In this document: one piece after another, positions 24,316 to 35,502 of the stretch
How positions within the stretch are numbered: the first letter of the stretch is position 1
Layout: each line of letters starts with the position of its first letter
From: Varroa destructor
Taxonomy: Eukaryota > Arthropoda > Arachnida > Mesostigmata > Varroidae
Assembly (NCBI RefSeq): GCF_002443255.2
Contig: NW_019211457.1
Location: 33,424,105-33,488,104 of the forward strand
DNA: 64,000 nucleotides
Direction: 5' to 3'
Position numbers and translations under genes: made by a program
Notes under the pieces: model-generated
Database searches by the model: none
What the model was told of the DNA's origin: nothing
The model's input: only the letters and a program-made list of their open reading frames with translations

Positions 24316-24501
24316 ATGAAGCGAAAATTCTGTTGTTGTCGTGGTGAAAAACGCCGTGTCAGCGGAAACATTGCTTTGTGGAGCTGCGTTTTTTCTGTTA
24401 TTCCGTATAGCAAGCGTGGCGGTAGCGGTGGCAGTAGCAGCGGTGTCTACCCTCTTAAGGAACGGAAACGACAAGAAGCCAGCGAAGAACAGGCAGCTTG
24501 A
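24316..24501 (+). CDS. Candidate 61-aa basic ORF with Cys triplet and Gly/Ser linker
   Basis: The ATG at 24316 lies in a textbook start context (CCACCATGA). The 61-codon frame ends in TGA. Residues 6-8 are CCC, residues about 19-30 are mildly hydrophobic, a Gly/Ser run (GGSGGSSSG) lies near residues 35-43, and the C-terminus is Lys/Glu-rich. The Gly/Ser part comes from a GGC/AGC triplet cluster. The frame is open upstream for at least 15 codons. It lies opposite the intron or upstream side of the minus-strand candidate exons, so the two readings compete. No family is recognised. Confidence 0.14.
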   Translation: MKRKFCCCRGEKRRVSGNIALWSCVFSVIPYSKRGGSGGSSSGVYPLKERKRQEASEEQAA

Positions 24502-24700
24502 AGCCTAACCGCCGCCTGGCCTGCAACCTAGTTGCGGCTCGTGTGATGGTCGCCGAGTAGCTAGGAGAGAGAAATGCCTCAGTTGAGGTTTCTCGGCGCG
24601 ACGTTAGTCGGCCAAGAATAGAGGGCAATGCAGCGCGTTAAGACGTAGGCTCACTATTACTGCAGTGTACTTACTACCATCGGTACTACTAATACTACTT

Positions 24701-25007
24701 CTAGTAGAAGACTGCAGGGGACAAAGCGTCTCGGCTCAACCAGGGTCCCCAGTAGGAGAGAAGGGAACCTGAAGGTTGAAGTGGGAAATGAGTGCTCTTA
24801 GGTGTCCGGCAAGTCGACCTACCGTCCCTATCACTACTGCGGAGGCGCCGCTTGAGGTTAATGCGATTGACTAAATCCGGGATTGACTGAACAGCTTGGC
24901 TGGAAGGAATCACTTGGCTACAACGTACACGCTGTGAGCTAGAGAAAACGAGGCGTTGTAGGCGCAGGGCGGCTGATCGGTTGGGCTGTATGGCATCTTG
25001 TCGAGCT
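24701..25007 (-). CDS. Candidate exon region, open minus frame after a good acceptor
   Basis: The minus strand has ACTAAC (branch-point-like), a pyrimidine-rich tract and then CACGTAAG, with the AG at 25009-25008. From 25007 one frame is open to a stop ending at 24701 (and is open upstream to 25048). A GTAGGT donor lies within it. A second frame, starting with two bases of a codon, encodes about 31 residues from Leu-Asp-Lys-Met to Val-Ala-Lys with mostly C or G third positions, then meets TGA. I cannot tell which frame would be used. No family is recognised. The interest is its position just upstream of candidate exons A and B on the same strand. Confidence 0.15.
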
Positions 25008-25049
25008 CTTACGTGAGAGAAGAATCCCGTGTCGATGAGATGGTTAGTT

Positions 25050-27340
25050 TAGAAGCTGTTGAGAGGGTGCGTGGACGTGTGTATGGTACCTTCTGCGCGG
25101 TTGCGTTAGCAGATGACGTGCAATGTTTGTTAAGAAACGGAAAGGGCCTTGTTGGCGCTAAGAAAACGAACGAGCGAACAGCTAAGCAAAAAGACAAAGA
25201 TGTGTTAGTGTGAACTTGCGCGTAAAAAAGAAAACCATGTGGGCCAGTTCCCCTAGGCGTCTTTCTTTCCATCACCCCTGCTGCTTCACAAAACCGTACA
25301 AACCAGTTCGTATTTTTCCTGCACTAATCATATTAAAAGCGCCGACCACTGACTTTTTCTGCCTGAACCAATCCCGAAACATCTGGAAGTAAGCCAGACT
25401 TTCACCCGACTGCTGGCGTCGGAGCAGTAAAGAAAATGAGACGGAGTAAGACAACCAGCTCTACTTGTAGGACTATGGAGCTTTAAGTCAAACGCAGGAA
25501 ACACACTAAACAACACCGTTAGTTTATTCTTGTGGGTTTCGTCTTGCGAGGCCTCCACAAACCCCTCAAGTCTATTTTGTCAGCTTAGCACGGAACCTAC
25601 TACGGTAAACATCACACGCTCCATCGGAGTAATAAGCCGGAAAGCATAAGGGACATGTACAAACTGCTGTGCGTTGTTACATTATGCGTGTGCGTTCACG
25701 TATACGTGATTATACAGAAAAATTTAAAAATCAGCGTAAGTCCAAACCGTTTGATATATCTAAACGAAAACAACCGCTTGAATGTGTCTATATCTATGTA
25801 CGAACAAGTCTTATTGCCCGCGTGCATTACTGCATATGTGGTAATGCATGCTAAAAAGACTATTTCATGCGGAGCAAGATGAACGGTAGAGGTGAGAAAA
25901 GTCCTTTAGTAAAAGATGACTGAAGGCACCATACAGTGGATAGGTTACACGCCATCGCACTTTCAGCTAGGACACAGATGCTCTGAACAGCGGCGGCAGC
26001 CGAACCATTTTGGAATATCAAGAAGGATCACGGGTATATAGATTGGAGGGCGGAACGGCCCAAAGAGCTGGTTGGGGGTGCAAGATGCCGGGGGCGAAAG
26101 GTCCTGGCAGGGGAAACCGCTTGGACAGAAAGAATTACTTGACTGATCAGTAATTGTTCGCTGATAATCGCTTCGCGAGGTGTATTCGTAGCACAGCAGT
26201 TAGCCGACCAGGCGTATTATAGCTACGTGCTATGAATGATATCGGACACAGCACGGCATTCTTTGATCTAATTAGGTCAGTTGTGATAGCTATATGGAAT
26301 GGCGGACAAACGCCGATACTTAACAGCAACGATCACGGCCAAATCCATCACAGCCGGAGGTAGACAGAACGCGTTACGGTGTTATGCGTAAGCAGCGTAG
26401 GTTGACACTCGTTGGTACTGACCAGTAGAGCCGAAAATTAATCGGAGCGCTACTGCTTAGATGGCTGCCAGTTATTGCGACATGCGATCTTTGCTACATA
26501 TCGGCCGTATATTTTGCTTTTGTATACTAGAATATAACAAGCATGCTATCAAGCTGTTGAAAGGTTACTGGATCCGTACGCTTTGCATTCTATGTTTGGG
26601 TGCTTACCGAGTGCGAACCTTAGAGTGACTGATGGTAGATGCTTTCAGTTTTCGCATTCATATTATGCATACGATTTTGTTAATAACTGATCGATTGTAT
26701 ATATCGATGTACCATGACAGATATTGGTATTGTGTTTAAGGTATCGTTAAAACGTCGCTGAAGCTGAAACAACTTGAACAGAGGCTTGCATATGGTTGGC
26801 TTATTGCTAGCTATGGGTACTGGTAAGCACGCATCGGTTAGCTTCCTGCAACAACGATCAAGCAACGGAGTATCCACACAGCGTGCCTGACTTCCTGTCA
26901 GCGCGCGTCGTTGGGTAACCTTCTTTGTTGTCGTGATTGACACTACGTTTCTGTATAGCGACGTGTGCCATCGTACTTAGATTACGCGGTCCATTGCTTC
27001 ACGTGTGGTGTTCACCATCCACTCAGCGGCTAATAGTTACGTTTGATTATCTAACTACCCACTTTTCCCCTATCTTTGACTTCGTCTTACGCTTGTTAGA
27101 CCAAAAATCCTGGCACAATGGGAGGGTGAGACGCGAATCTAATCAGCAATAGAAAGAAAAATTTACCTATCCCAAAGCATAGAAACACGCTCATACGCAC
27201 ACATGCTCGGCCTCATCAGAGACAAATGTAACGGAACGGGCCAAAGAGTAACTAATGGGAACCAGTTAAAGTCGCGATGATGGTCGTCGTTCAAAAAGGT
27301 GAGTAACGTTTTACACGACAGCCTCGGTACGAAACGGTGA
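25050..27340. other. Noncoding stretch with a 14-bp palindrome
   Basis: No gene is supported. Short frames occur on both strands, none with bias. A perfect palindrome lies at 25696-25709. Confidence 0.5.
25696..25709. repeat. Perfect 14-bp palindrome TCACGTATACGTGA
   Basis: Self-complementary over all 14 bases. Each half contains CACGTA/TACGTG, close to bHLH-type CACGTG sites. A dimeric transcription-factor site is possible but unproven. Confidence 0.6.
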
Positions 27341-27345
27341 CGGTA

Positions 27346-27618
27346 TCACCACAGGGTACCACATTTGCTATCTGAATCGTGGTAGCGCTGCAAGTGTTGT
27401 CTGTTGGTGCAAGTCTTGTCAGACTTTTGTCTGGGACCCGTAAGTCCGGCGAAAGTGGTGGAACAGACACAATCGATGGCTGGCAGTTTCATCAGTGTTG
27501 TCATCAACTCCAACATTTGTCGCCGAAAGCGTTTCATCGCTGTGTGTTTGGCACCCTTGCCTCGCTCGGCGTTGCCTTCGCTTGTTGAACGTTTGCTTCG
27601 TTTCATGGCAATGATCAT
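27346..27618 (-). CDS. Candidate 90-aa basic ORF
   Basis: A true ATG at 27618, with a second in-frame ATG four codons on that has G at -3, opens 90 codons to TGA. The N-terminal third is Lys/Arg/Ser/Glu-rich, followed by a Met/Leu-rich helix-like stretch (residues about 34-46), then a polar region with four cysteines. No family is recognised. Two plus-strand frames over the same bases are also open, so this is a locally stop-poor segment and the coding strand is uncertain. Confidence 0.17.
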   Translation of the reverse strand: MIIAMKRSKRSTSEGNAERGKGAKHTAMKRFRRQMLELMTTLMKLPAIDCVCSTTFAGLTGPRQKSDKTCTNRQHLQRYHDSDSKCGTLW

Positions 27619-27619
27619 T

Positions 27620-28700
27620 TGCTAGAAGTTGCCGAAACTTGCCCCACGACCGGGGGGAGCTTTCATTTACGCAGACGCCTCGTTCACCTCATTCAGGGTC
27701 GCGTTGTTATTATTGTTACCCGCTCCTATCTGTTATATGGGTGTGATTCCCTTTCCCCACCCCCCAAGAAATGTCGGCCGCCAGCAGTGATAGCTGAAAG
27801 GTCAGGTGTACAACGCGCAAAGCGGACTATTTTCGCGCCGATAGAGGACAGAATGAATGAGCGAAAGGGTGATCTATGGCGAAGAATAACAAAACATAGA
27901 GCAAGTAAAAGCGTAAGGGTTATTGTACAACCAACAAATAGAAGTTAAATAAGAAATAAGAAGAATTTTACTAGCTTGACCCGGTTACGTTGATGCGCCA
28001 TGTTCTTTTTGGGCTGTCTCACCTGCACGCCCCCTTTCGCCCCCGGTCATCACGAAGACAAACACAGCCCGATCGGTGCTTGACTAACTGAATGCTGACG
28101 CCAACGGTACAGACGCCGCGTTCGTGGCACGGATGCTAATCAACAAATCGACTCGAAGCCTCAAGTGTTTCCATCAACTAGTCGACATCAACTGAAGACC
28201 AGGGTAGCGCGTATTGCCTCGGTTCGATGAACAGCATCTTGCCGTTAGCGCGAGACATACCTATTGCCCATGGTGGATGGGCTGTTGTGTCAAAATAGGA
28301 TGCTCGAAGTTGGTTGGGTGGTGAGCCTCGATGGAATCCCAAGGAGTTCTTAACTAGCAAAGAGGAGAGTTGTTGTCATGGTGGCAATCGCCTCTACGGG
28401 TTAGCACCAACGAACGTCGGCCAACCTTTATAGACCAGAGGTGATCTAGGTGATGGTCAACTGGACGGCTTCTTGGGTAATTGTACGGCGGCAGTGCTTA
28501 ATGAGTTGGGGATTGCCTCCGACTTGTTAGATACCAGCGCCAGCCACAACAGCGTTAGTTGACGCTGTACATGATGGGGGCTAATGTGATGGCGCCGATG
28601 ATACCGATCTTGCCTTACGTTGATGTACATGTGGCAGCATCACTAATACTACTACTATTTACTACCGAGAAGATCGGGGATTCAGCTCTCTAGCTCACTA
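27620..28700. other. Unassigned stretch with short minus-strand frames
   Basis: No confident gene. On the minus strand a 57-codon ATG frame runs from about 28632 to about 28459, and a 60-codon frame from 28360 to 28178. Both have mixed, protein-like composition but no recognised motif. They could be downstream exons of the 29004-28708 candidate, because a GTAAG acceptor before the first would match its phase. The evidence is thin. Confidence 0.3.
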
Positions 28701-28707
28701 TCCTCAC

Positions 28708-28796
28708 AAGTGATCAGTGCAGAGCGGAAAAGAGGCATGGTAGCCCGGATAGTGGACATTCTGCCGGATCCAGTCAGCATAGACACGGCAGGCAAC
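28708..28796 (-). CDS. Candidate exon 2 with a DWIRQN motif (S1-protease-tail-like)
   Basis: On the minus strand, TACTAAC followed by CGCTAG gives a branch point and acceptor ending at 28797. The exon reads in phase 0, directly continuing the frame of candidate exon 1. It encodes 29 residues including RVYADWIRQN, then reaches a GTGAGG donor (intron start 28707). If that donor is not used, a TGA follows two codons later. In trypsin-fold (S1) proteases the C-terminal helix commonly reads RV..Y.DWI.Q. The resemblance covers only about ten residues and the conserved PGVYT before it is missing, so I treat it as suggestive. The branch-point-to-AG distance (about 11 bases) is short. Confidence 0.25.
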
Positions 28797-28871
28797 CTAG
28801 CGAACGTTAGTATTACCGGTTGACACTAGCTTCCTTGCTAAGCATCTTGGCAACTTTCATCGAGAGCTTAC
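28797..28871 (-). other. Predicted 75-base intron
   Basis: Starts GTAAGC and ends TACTAACGTTCGCTAG on the minus strand. Its length is typical of small invertebrate introns. It joins two open frames in phase 0 and would remove a TGA that lies four codons past the donor. Confidence 0.25.
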
Positions 28872-28917
28872 GCGTGTCCTGGACCTGGCGCTTTTCGATT
28901 TGCCGCAGATCCCCCAT
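28813..28917 (-). CDS. Alternative 34-aa charged small ORF
   Basis: The ATG at 28917 has G at -3 and G at +4, an in-frame stop seven codons upstream, and 34 codons to TAA. The product would be a highly charged amphipathic helix (Lys/Arg/Glu/Gln/Met/Leu). It overlaps the predicted exon-intron junction of the 29004-28708 candidate in a different frame, so at most one of the two readings is likely right. No family is recognised. Confidence 0.15.
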   Translation of the reverse strand: MGDLRQIEKRQVQDTRKLSMKVAKMLSKEASVNR

Positions 28918-29004
28918 GGCTCTTCCACCCGCCTACACATACACTCATTCGTAGGGTAGAACTGTAGTACTAGAGCTGTGCAACCAGCACTACATAGAAT
29001 ACAG
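28872..29004 (-). CDS. Candidate exon 1, six-cysteine segment with canonical splice sites
   Basis: On the minus strand GCTAAC, a long pyrimidine tract (CCCCCACCTTTGTCTTCGTTTT) and GGACAG form a textbook branch point, tract and acceptor. From 29004 the frame, entered at the third codon base, is open for 44 codons to a GTAAGC donor at 28871. Six cysteines fall at residues 1, 4, 8, 21, 23 and 33 (C-x2-C-x3-C-x12-C-x-C-x9-C), a spacing suggestive of a small disulphide-rich extracellular domain, though it fits no family exactly. The end (WGICGK) recalls the SWG..CG of S1 proteases, but GDSGG is absent. No matching upstream exon with the right phase was found before the gap. A competing 34-aa ATG ORF (28917-28813) overlaps in another frame. 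Confidence 0.27.
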
Positions 29005-29140
29005 CTGTCCAAAACGAAGACAAAGGTGGGGGTTAGCTTCTTAGATCGAAGGGTTCATGTGGGGTCATATCGGGATTGGGGGAGGCAAAAGGAAATGGTG
29101 GCAGTCCTGATCTTAGTGGAGTAATGCTGTGCGTACAAAA

Positions 29141-29390
29141 CTAAGGCAAAGCATGTTGTCTGAGGAATACCATGAGGTAGAGGTCGTTTAAGACAGGATA
29201 GCCTAGAAGGAGAGAGAACGGTTGAGCTACGTGCGGGCGTGAACCCTTTCGATGCTTCCAATACACGATGAGACATTCCCGGATACCTGTTCTGAGAGCT
29301 ATCTCAACTAGATGTACCCGCTTTAATAGTAATAACTGTCTGGATGCAATGCGAGGCTCAGTAACGAACCCCCAGTGCAGTGTTCTGTAT
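29141..29390 (-). CDS. Open minus frame running into the assembly gap
   Basis: From the gap edge one minus frame is open for about 83 codons to TAG ending at 29141. The residues are mixed, including Leu-Leu-Leu-Lys-Arg, Tyr-Trp-Lys-His-Arg and a hydrophobic Leu/Val/Tyr/Met stretch near the end. A possible GTATCC donor lies near 29285, but its phase does not match the 29004 exon. The upstream part is lost in the gap. No family is recognised. Confidence 0.12.
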
Positions 29391-29507
29391 ANNNNNNNNN
29401 NNNNNNNNNNNNNNNNNNNNNNNNNNNNNNNNNNNNNNNNNNNNNNNNNNNNNNNNNNNNNNNNNNNNNNNNNNNNNNNNNNNNNNNNNNNAAAGAACAC
29501 TGCACTG
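29373..29507. repeat. 14-bp inverted repeat flanking the assembly gap
   Basis: CAGTGCAGTGTTCT at 29373-29386 is the exact reverse complement of AGAACACTGCACTG at 29494-29507. The arms sit 5 bases before and 2 bases after the N run. This could be a long hairpin or terminal inverted repeat whose interior failed to assemble, or an inverted-overlap artefact at contig ends. Confidence 0.9.
29392..29491. other. Assembly gap (100 N)
   Basis: Exactly 100 N, the conventional placeholder for a gap of unknown length. Confidence 0.99.
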
Positions 29508-29509
29508 CA

Positions 29510-32500
29510 ATAAAGCCTTCATTGTTTGATGTTGGGCCATATTTCTGTATACTTACCAGCGATTATTATTGCTCCTGGTAAGTAAGAAAAATGAACATGG
29601 CACAAAATGATTTTCATCATTAACGCTTAGTCTACAAAAAATACTCATTTTCTGAGTATGTTTTACTTGTTTTTTTTACAGTTTGATACGAACTATTTAA
29701 AATCATCTTTATTGCTATGCGTTTTCCAGCAGTATTATATTGAGGATTTTGCGCTGGCACTGGTGAACTAATAAATTTCACTTTATTATATTTATATTAC
29801 TTGCAACAGTAACCGACATCGTTGCATGCCCTGTAAAACGAGCGGTAATTAACTGCAACCTCCCAGCGCTTGTAATAAGCTGATAATAGATTTTATGTTG
29901 ACGGTTTTGGCCGAAGGACCATGACCGTGATCAGTGCTATCACCCGACGTCGTCAAATTGGCACACAGGTGGACGGCTTTAAAAAAGCTTCCTAAACAAT
30001 TTACAACAACAAGCTATGCACGCGTTACTTATTCTTTTTTTTTTTTATTATTATTATAGTACGTAGTTCGCTACATACATGTGTAAAAAGCAACGATCTC
30101 TTAAAACAGTCGCATTAGTACTATTGATTAGTTAACGCTGGTCGCTGCTTGGAAGGGCACACGCGTCGAGGAAGCAATGAAAGAAATACAACAGCACTAC
30201 GGGATAAGACGACGCATCAGACGACTGCAGTAACCGCAGAAAAAGGCGGCAGTCTATGATTTGCTATCGCTGAAAAACATCTGCCCTTGCCCATTTTCGC
30301 CGTCCCTCTCCGTAAAGTTGTTCCTGTCCGTACAAATTTCCAGCATATAAATCTCCCGTTAGCGGCCGCGTTGTTCAGCAGTGTACATACTGTTTGCTGG
30401 GCTATTGAGTTCTTGTCAGAAAAAGGAAGGGGAAAGATGAAAATCGGAAATATTTAGCCGCAACGACGAGATACGGATAGGCGTAAAGGATGACGAAATC
30501 GAGGATAACAATATACGCTGGCTCTCTTGCAAGGCAGGATTGCTTAAATACGAGATTGGTTCCCGTTTGTAGAATCATAACTAGGTCTCTATGACAGCCC
30601 ACAAAAATTTCGATAACGCGCAGCCTTCAAGACTCGTCCGTGGTGATCACCGCGAGTTCGACGAAACGTAACTAGGACTAATGACTCAGACACTGTATTG
30701 GTCCACTACTGCTGTCATATTGCCACAAAAAAAACAGATCGGCTATTTGTCGGACTGCCAGCGGCCGTGGCGCTAGTGGCACCAAAACAAAGCTGCGGCC
30801 TTCCGGACACGGCATTGTTTCATGCGGAGCACCGTTTTACTCCGTCTGATTCGCTACTTAATCGATTCTGGAATGTGCCGACGCAGCGGTATGTCCCTGT
30901 AACATATATCGAAGAATACCTTGCGGACACGCCAACAATGAGTGACTGTAACATCCGCAATTTTTGCATTTGCTTCTGTAGATGAAGCACGGTTGTTGTG
31001 TAGAAAGTTTCCATTAGCACACAAGTGCGCGTAAGGAAAACCCGTGCCGCAGACTAGAAACATGCTACACAAAGCCAGTTAATTATTATCTAATATGTAA
31101 ATACTATTTGTTACAAAAGTACGCCGTAAAAATTTCTGCCGAACGCAGCGATGAGCTCTGCGCTCTATAATCTTCGTTATGTTAATTTGGGGACAAGCCA
31201 TAATTAAAGACAGGACCGCTAGATCAGAAGGGTTCACGTGGCCTGTTGAAGAGAAGGCCCTGTTGTATTATCTTTTATTGTTCGTCGCTAGTGTTTTATA
31301 TGTATATATATATATGGGTGTTTGTGCGAGTGTGTGTGTATATAAATGGTATTGTGCACTCGATTATTAGGAGAAATAGGTCTGCCAGTCGCATGCAGAA
31401 TATGACTGTTATACGTTACAACAATGCAGGGCACGATAGAGGGTAACGACAGAAAAGATACATTATGATCAGGCATATCGTCTACGACGTCGTGGCCTTT
31501 GGTGTGATTCGCTGGGGAATATATACGATGGTAAATATGTAATTAAAATGAATCGAGGATAAAAGAAAATTGTGACGGAAACCCCAATCAAACGGCTTTT
31601 GGAATTATCTGGAGGAACAATCCAGTTGGAGATAAGGAATGTGAAAGTGATTTGTTCCATCAACATTAAATGGGTAAGGTAAGGTGTAAGGCAACTTGTG
31701 AAGTGATAAAATAGAGGTGAATTGGGCTCACTTCATATCGAATTGATGTCCTATGTAGCACCCAATGCAGTATGTTGTTTACGCTATAGTATACGACGAA
31801 CAGAGCGAGACGAGAACGCCTAAGCTAAATGCAACAAGATCCTTGGGGCTATATTGGGCAACGTTCGTGAAAGAAGCCTCAGAGCTTCCTTTGGACTGGA
31901 AAGGGATGTGTTTCAAGTCAAGCTCATAGTGGCATTAGTGGTGGCGAAAAAGTGTACTGCGCGAGCAAAGCAAGTTTACAGCAACCCACCAGAGTCTACA
32001 TGAAGTAATTGGTACCGCGTAGATGCACGCTGGTGGGCGGCTGCATCTTCTAATAGGCCATATCGTTGGTATGCAGGTTAGTTCCATAGCTATGGCTCAC
32101 GCACAGATGTTCTCTATTGACGTTTGCCGTTCGTCTGTCGTTCTCTAACAGCAGCTTCTCTAAAGTCTGAGGTCAAACCTGGCTCAGCCACACGAAGCTG
32201 CTAGACAAATCTTCCTCACTCCTGTTAGTTCACCGCTGCCTCTAGAGCTATTAGCCACAGCATGTATTCTATGCGAACTATTAGATGCCATGCACCGGCT
32301 GGATTCCGTCTCACACGTTACCCACTATAGGAAACCGCTGGTACTTCACTAATCTCTACTGCTTGTCCACTCGGCCCCTTCGTTGGTCGAATTAACAACG
32401 CTCGCGCAATTTGGTCGAAATGCCGGTCGACTCTCGGTTGTGTGAACTACACGCATATGCGTCGATGTTCGTGGCTCGCCTCGGCCTCGGCCGTGGTTTA

Positions 32501-35200
32501 TGCATTGATGTTATGAAGTGTGGGAACTTTATTTCATACAGCTGGAATAGCCGGGGCCAGCCTGCGTCGAGGGAGCTCGTGGTAGCTGCGAGAGTCGTTG
32601 CAGCCGCTGCTCCTTAGGATGTTGCACATGACGACGAGGACGACGTCGGGAATATGACATAGTGGCTTTCGAGGTAAAGCCTGCGGCAGTTGCGCAACTC
32701 GAGGCTTGTTCAGCTACGCTATCGCCGCCTGTGGATGGCAGTGCCGATTTAGAACCTAAGCGTTTAACTTGGCATGGCGTCGCGTTAATTGTAACGAACA
32801 AGCGGTTGGGCACTCAGTCTTAAAAATGAGGGGTGCACATGGGAGAAAAGAGAGATTGAGTCACGAAGATACGGGAGCACAACTTTCCGCTCGAAAGTGG
32901 TACTCTAGTAAAATGTATGGCTCAAAAGGGAGAGGCACTGCAAATAGTGCCTATCTTAACACATACACGCTGGCGTGTGTACTAGGATTGGAATGTTTGC
33001 GAGAAACACTTCCACCTCTGGTACAAGCGCGCAAAGGGTCAAGTGAGGCAGCTACAAAGAGGTTATAAGTCACTGGATCTTGTTGCTTGCATTATTTTAG
33101 AACTCGTCCATCTTAAGCGTCGGTGCTGAGTCCTTAGACTTCGTTCAAGATTCTATCCTTTCTCTTCCCTGGCCCTTTTTCCCACTCCGCACGTCCCCCG
33201 AAAGGCCTGCTCTTGCTTTCAGAAAACTTCTCTGTTGCAGTATTAAGAAAGAAGACGGCCACCAGGTGGGTTCAAAGTTAAAACCTGCCTAGCCACGGCT
33301 AGTTGTGGCGGCGTCACGGCATCGTGAAAAGCTTTTGGCTAGTCCAAACGCTAAGAGGCATCACCATACCGCGTTGCCTTTGCTGCCACTACACAACATT
33401 GTGCACATACAGAACCAGTAGCAGCACCCGCAGCATCAAAGCAATGACCGGACACATTCGCACCGTAAACCCTAATAAATCAGGAAGCTTGGATGATCGG
33501 AGCCCTCAGTCGTCTTCAAGCAGGTCGAAACGGGACTGGGGTCCAGGCTCAGCTTGGCGCGTTCACTACGCGCTTAGTTCTAATACATTTCAGCCCTGCA
33601 CTCCTGGTTGCCCATCGTCCGTTCACCCAGAACAGCTTTTGCGTTGCCACCCCGGCTCACCGTTGCCCTCCTGCTAGCCCTCGACGGCCACGGTAGTCCT
33701 TCTTCCACGTTTTCCTTCGTCTCGCAATCTGAAAGAAAGGGCCTGATACGTCGAGAACATGGCTGAGCTAGCGACAGGCAAGCAGGGCTAGCCTTTTGAA
33801 CAAACCCAACATAGTTGGATCTCAAAACATTCTTAAGGTTCCTTGCTAAGACGAGACGTAAACATGGGGTGAGTGGCCCTCTATTTGTCCTCTTCCGCAC
33901 TTTTTCGCACTACCCGCTACGTCCAGTAACGAAAGCTGACAGCGGAGGGGCGGTCAGAGGTACACAAGCCTACCAGGGTAAAGCTTGCCTTTATCCAACG
34001 GCCCCGTGGGCTCAACATCAGGCCCATGGACATCGCTGCTGGCCGCGGCGAGCATTGGGGTAGCGGCGTGGCGCACAGCTGAGGCGAACGACGCAGAAAG
34101 TTAAAATTTTTTTGACGGAAGAATGTTTGTCTGCTGATGGCCGCTTAGTAACAACGCACGCGAATGGCGGGTCTGTCGGTTGGTATTCGCTGTCGTATTA
34201 TGCCCGTGGACGCTTTGACCGACTGGTTTAGCCACGTCCATTCGAGTTAAGAAAGGGACAACAGATGTTGGTGCTCAAGCACGAAGTAGGATATACGTAC
34301 ACATCTAGAGTTGAGCCAATTCTAGCTAACGAAGCGTCTTATGTTTGCTTGTTTACGCCATGCTAGTGGTAGCAAAGACTCGCATAGTTAGTGCCAGTTA
34401 TGTCGCTGATGCTTGTAAACTACGGGGCAATTGTGGGTAGCAACAGTTGTGGTGCGAAAAAGAAAATTCAGAGCACAGCCAGGGTATTTTGGACTTTAGA
34501 CGAACATCCGCTTATTTCGATTTGCTAAACCCACGTCCTAAGTTCTGTTGTCTTGGTTTAGCCAGTTAACTTTCAGTTGCCTTCCTTTCTAGCCCTTTTT
34601 CTCTGACGCTTCTTTTCCGTTTAGATGGTGGAGAATTTTTTTGCTTCCCACGAATTTTTATCGATGTTTACTCTTGTTGCGAGGTAGAACAGCAGGCAGC
34701 ATGCCACACCCATGATGTTTTTACTGATTTTTCCTATCGCCGTAGACATAACGCGTCCGTTCAACGTCCTTCCGCTCTAAAGCTAGCTTACATCTTTGCC
34801 TTAGACTCGCCGTTCGTTCACTTGAAAAGAAAGCCGTAATCTTATTAAAAATAATCTAAAAATAAGGAAGCGACTACGTATCTTGAAGTGGCTAATGCTA
34901 CACTTCCGACACCCGCTACTCATCCTAGCTTCCACTATGGAAGCATTTTAAGCGGCCTGTCGAAAGCCAGCGTCGAATGAACGCTGACCTTATTTGCGCT
35001 GTAGGTACCGTTCGAAGGTTTGCACGTCCAGACATATATATACTTCGAAAACAGCTGGATGGCGCCAATGCCAGCGGTGGTAGCAAAAATGGCTGATGTC
35101 TTACCCTCTACCTTTGGATGGGTTTGAGTTGTTGCCTGGTTGCTCTATAGGTGGCAGGAAGGCAGTCGCTTGAAGGTTTGGTGGTGGACGAGTACGCTGG
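29510..35200. other. Mostly noncoding stretch, no gene recognised
   Basis: AT-rich to about 31.7 kb, then more mixed. Holds T12 followed by (ATT)4 at 30035-30058, TA-rich DNA at about 31296-31315 and short frames on both strands. A 124-codon plus frame at 33303-33677 lacks an early ATG and any motif. No exon is supported. Confidence 0.5.
30035..30058. repeat. T12 followed by (ATT)4
   Basis: A homopolymer and trinucleotide repeat in AT-rich noncoding DNA. In reverse orientation it reads (AAT)4A12, which could also be the A-rich tail of a decayed retroelement. Confidence 0.8.
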
Positions 35201-35278
35201 GAATACTGGTCAATGAGCCTCCTATGGTATTGTTGGCTTCATCGTTTCATTTTGTCAAGAACAGGCGAGTCAACGAAG

Positions 35279-35502
35279 ATGGCAGGCGAACGCCGTAGCC
35301 TTTTAGCCAGGATCACCTCCCGCCGTGCTGCAACGCAGAAAGGGGGACAACCGAAGGCTTCCGGTCGTCAGCCTAAGATAAACAAGTTGATTACTTTACG
35401 GAACTTTGGCGCCAACAGAAATGGTGGAGCACGCGGGCACATACACTTACACTCATGCTTACGATGGACGATGGAGTCTTGTTCGGTTGGATGGGGTAGT
35501 CA
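35279..35502 (+). CDS. Candidate first coding exon, strong start context and donor
   Basis: The ATG at 35279 has A at -3 and G at +4. The frame runs 74 codons plus two bases to a CAGTAAGG splice donor (intron start 35503); the apparent TAA stop lies inside that donor. The product is strongly basic (many Arg/Lys/Gln/Gly, for example RRAATQKGGQPKASGRQPK), then His/Thr-rich, suggesting a disordered or nucleic-acid-binding N-terminus if real. An ATG at 35213 extends the same frame upstream. From 35421 another ATG frame overlaps, so only one of the two is likely used. No downstream exon in the matching phase was clear. No family is recognised. Confidence 0.22.

Noticed and set aside
33303..33677. 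124-codon plus frame rich in Ser/Arg/Pro
   Set aside because: No early ATG in good context, no splice support and within the length expected by chance.
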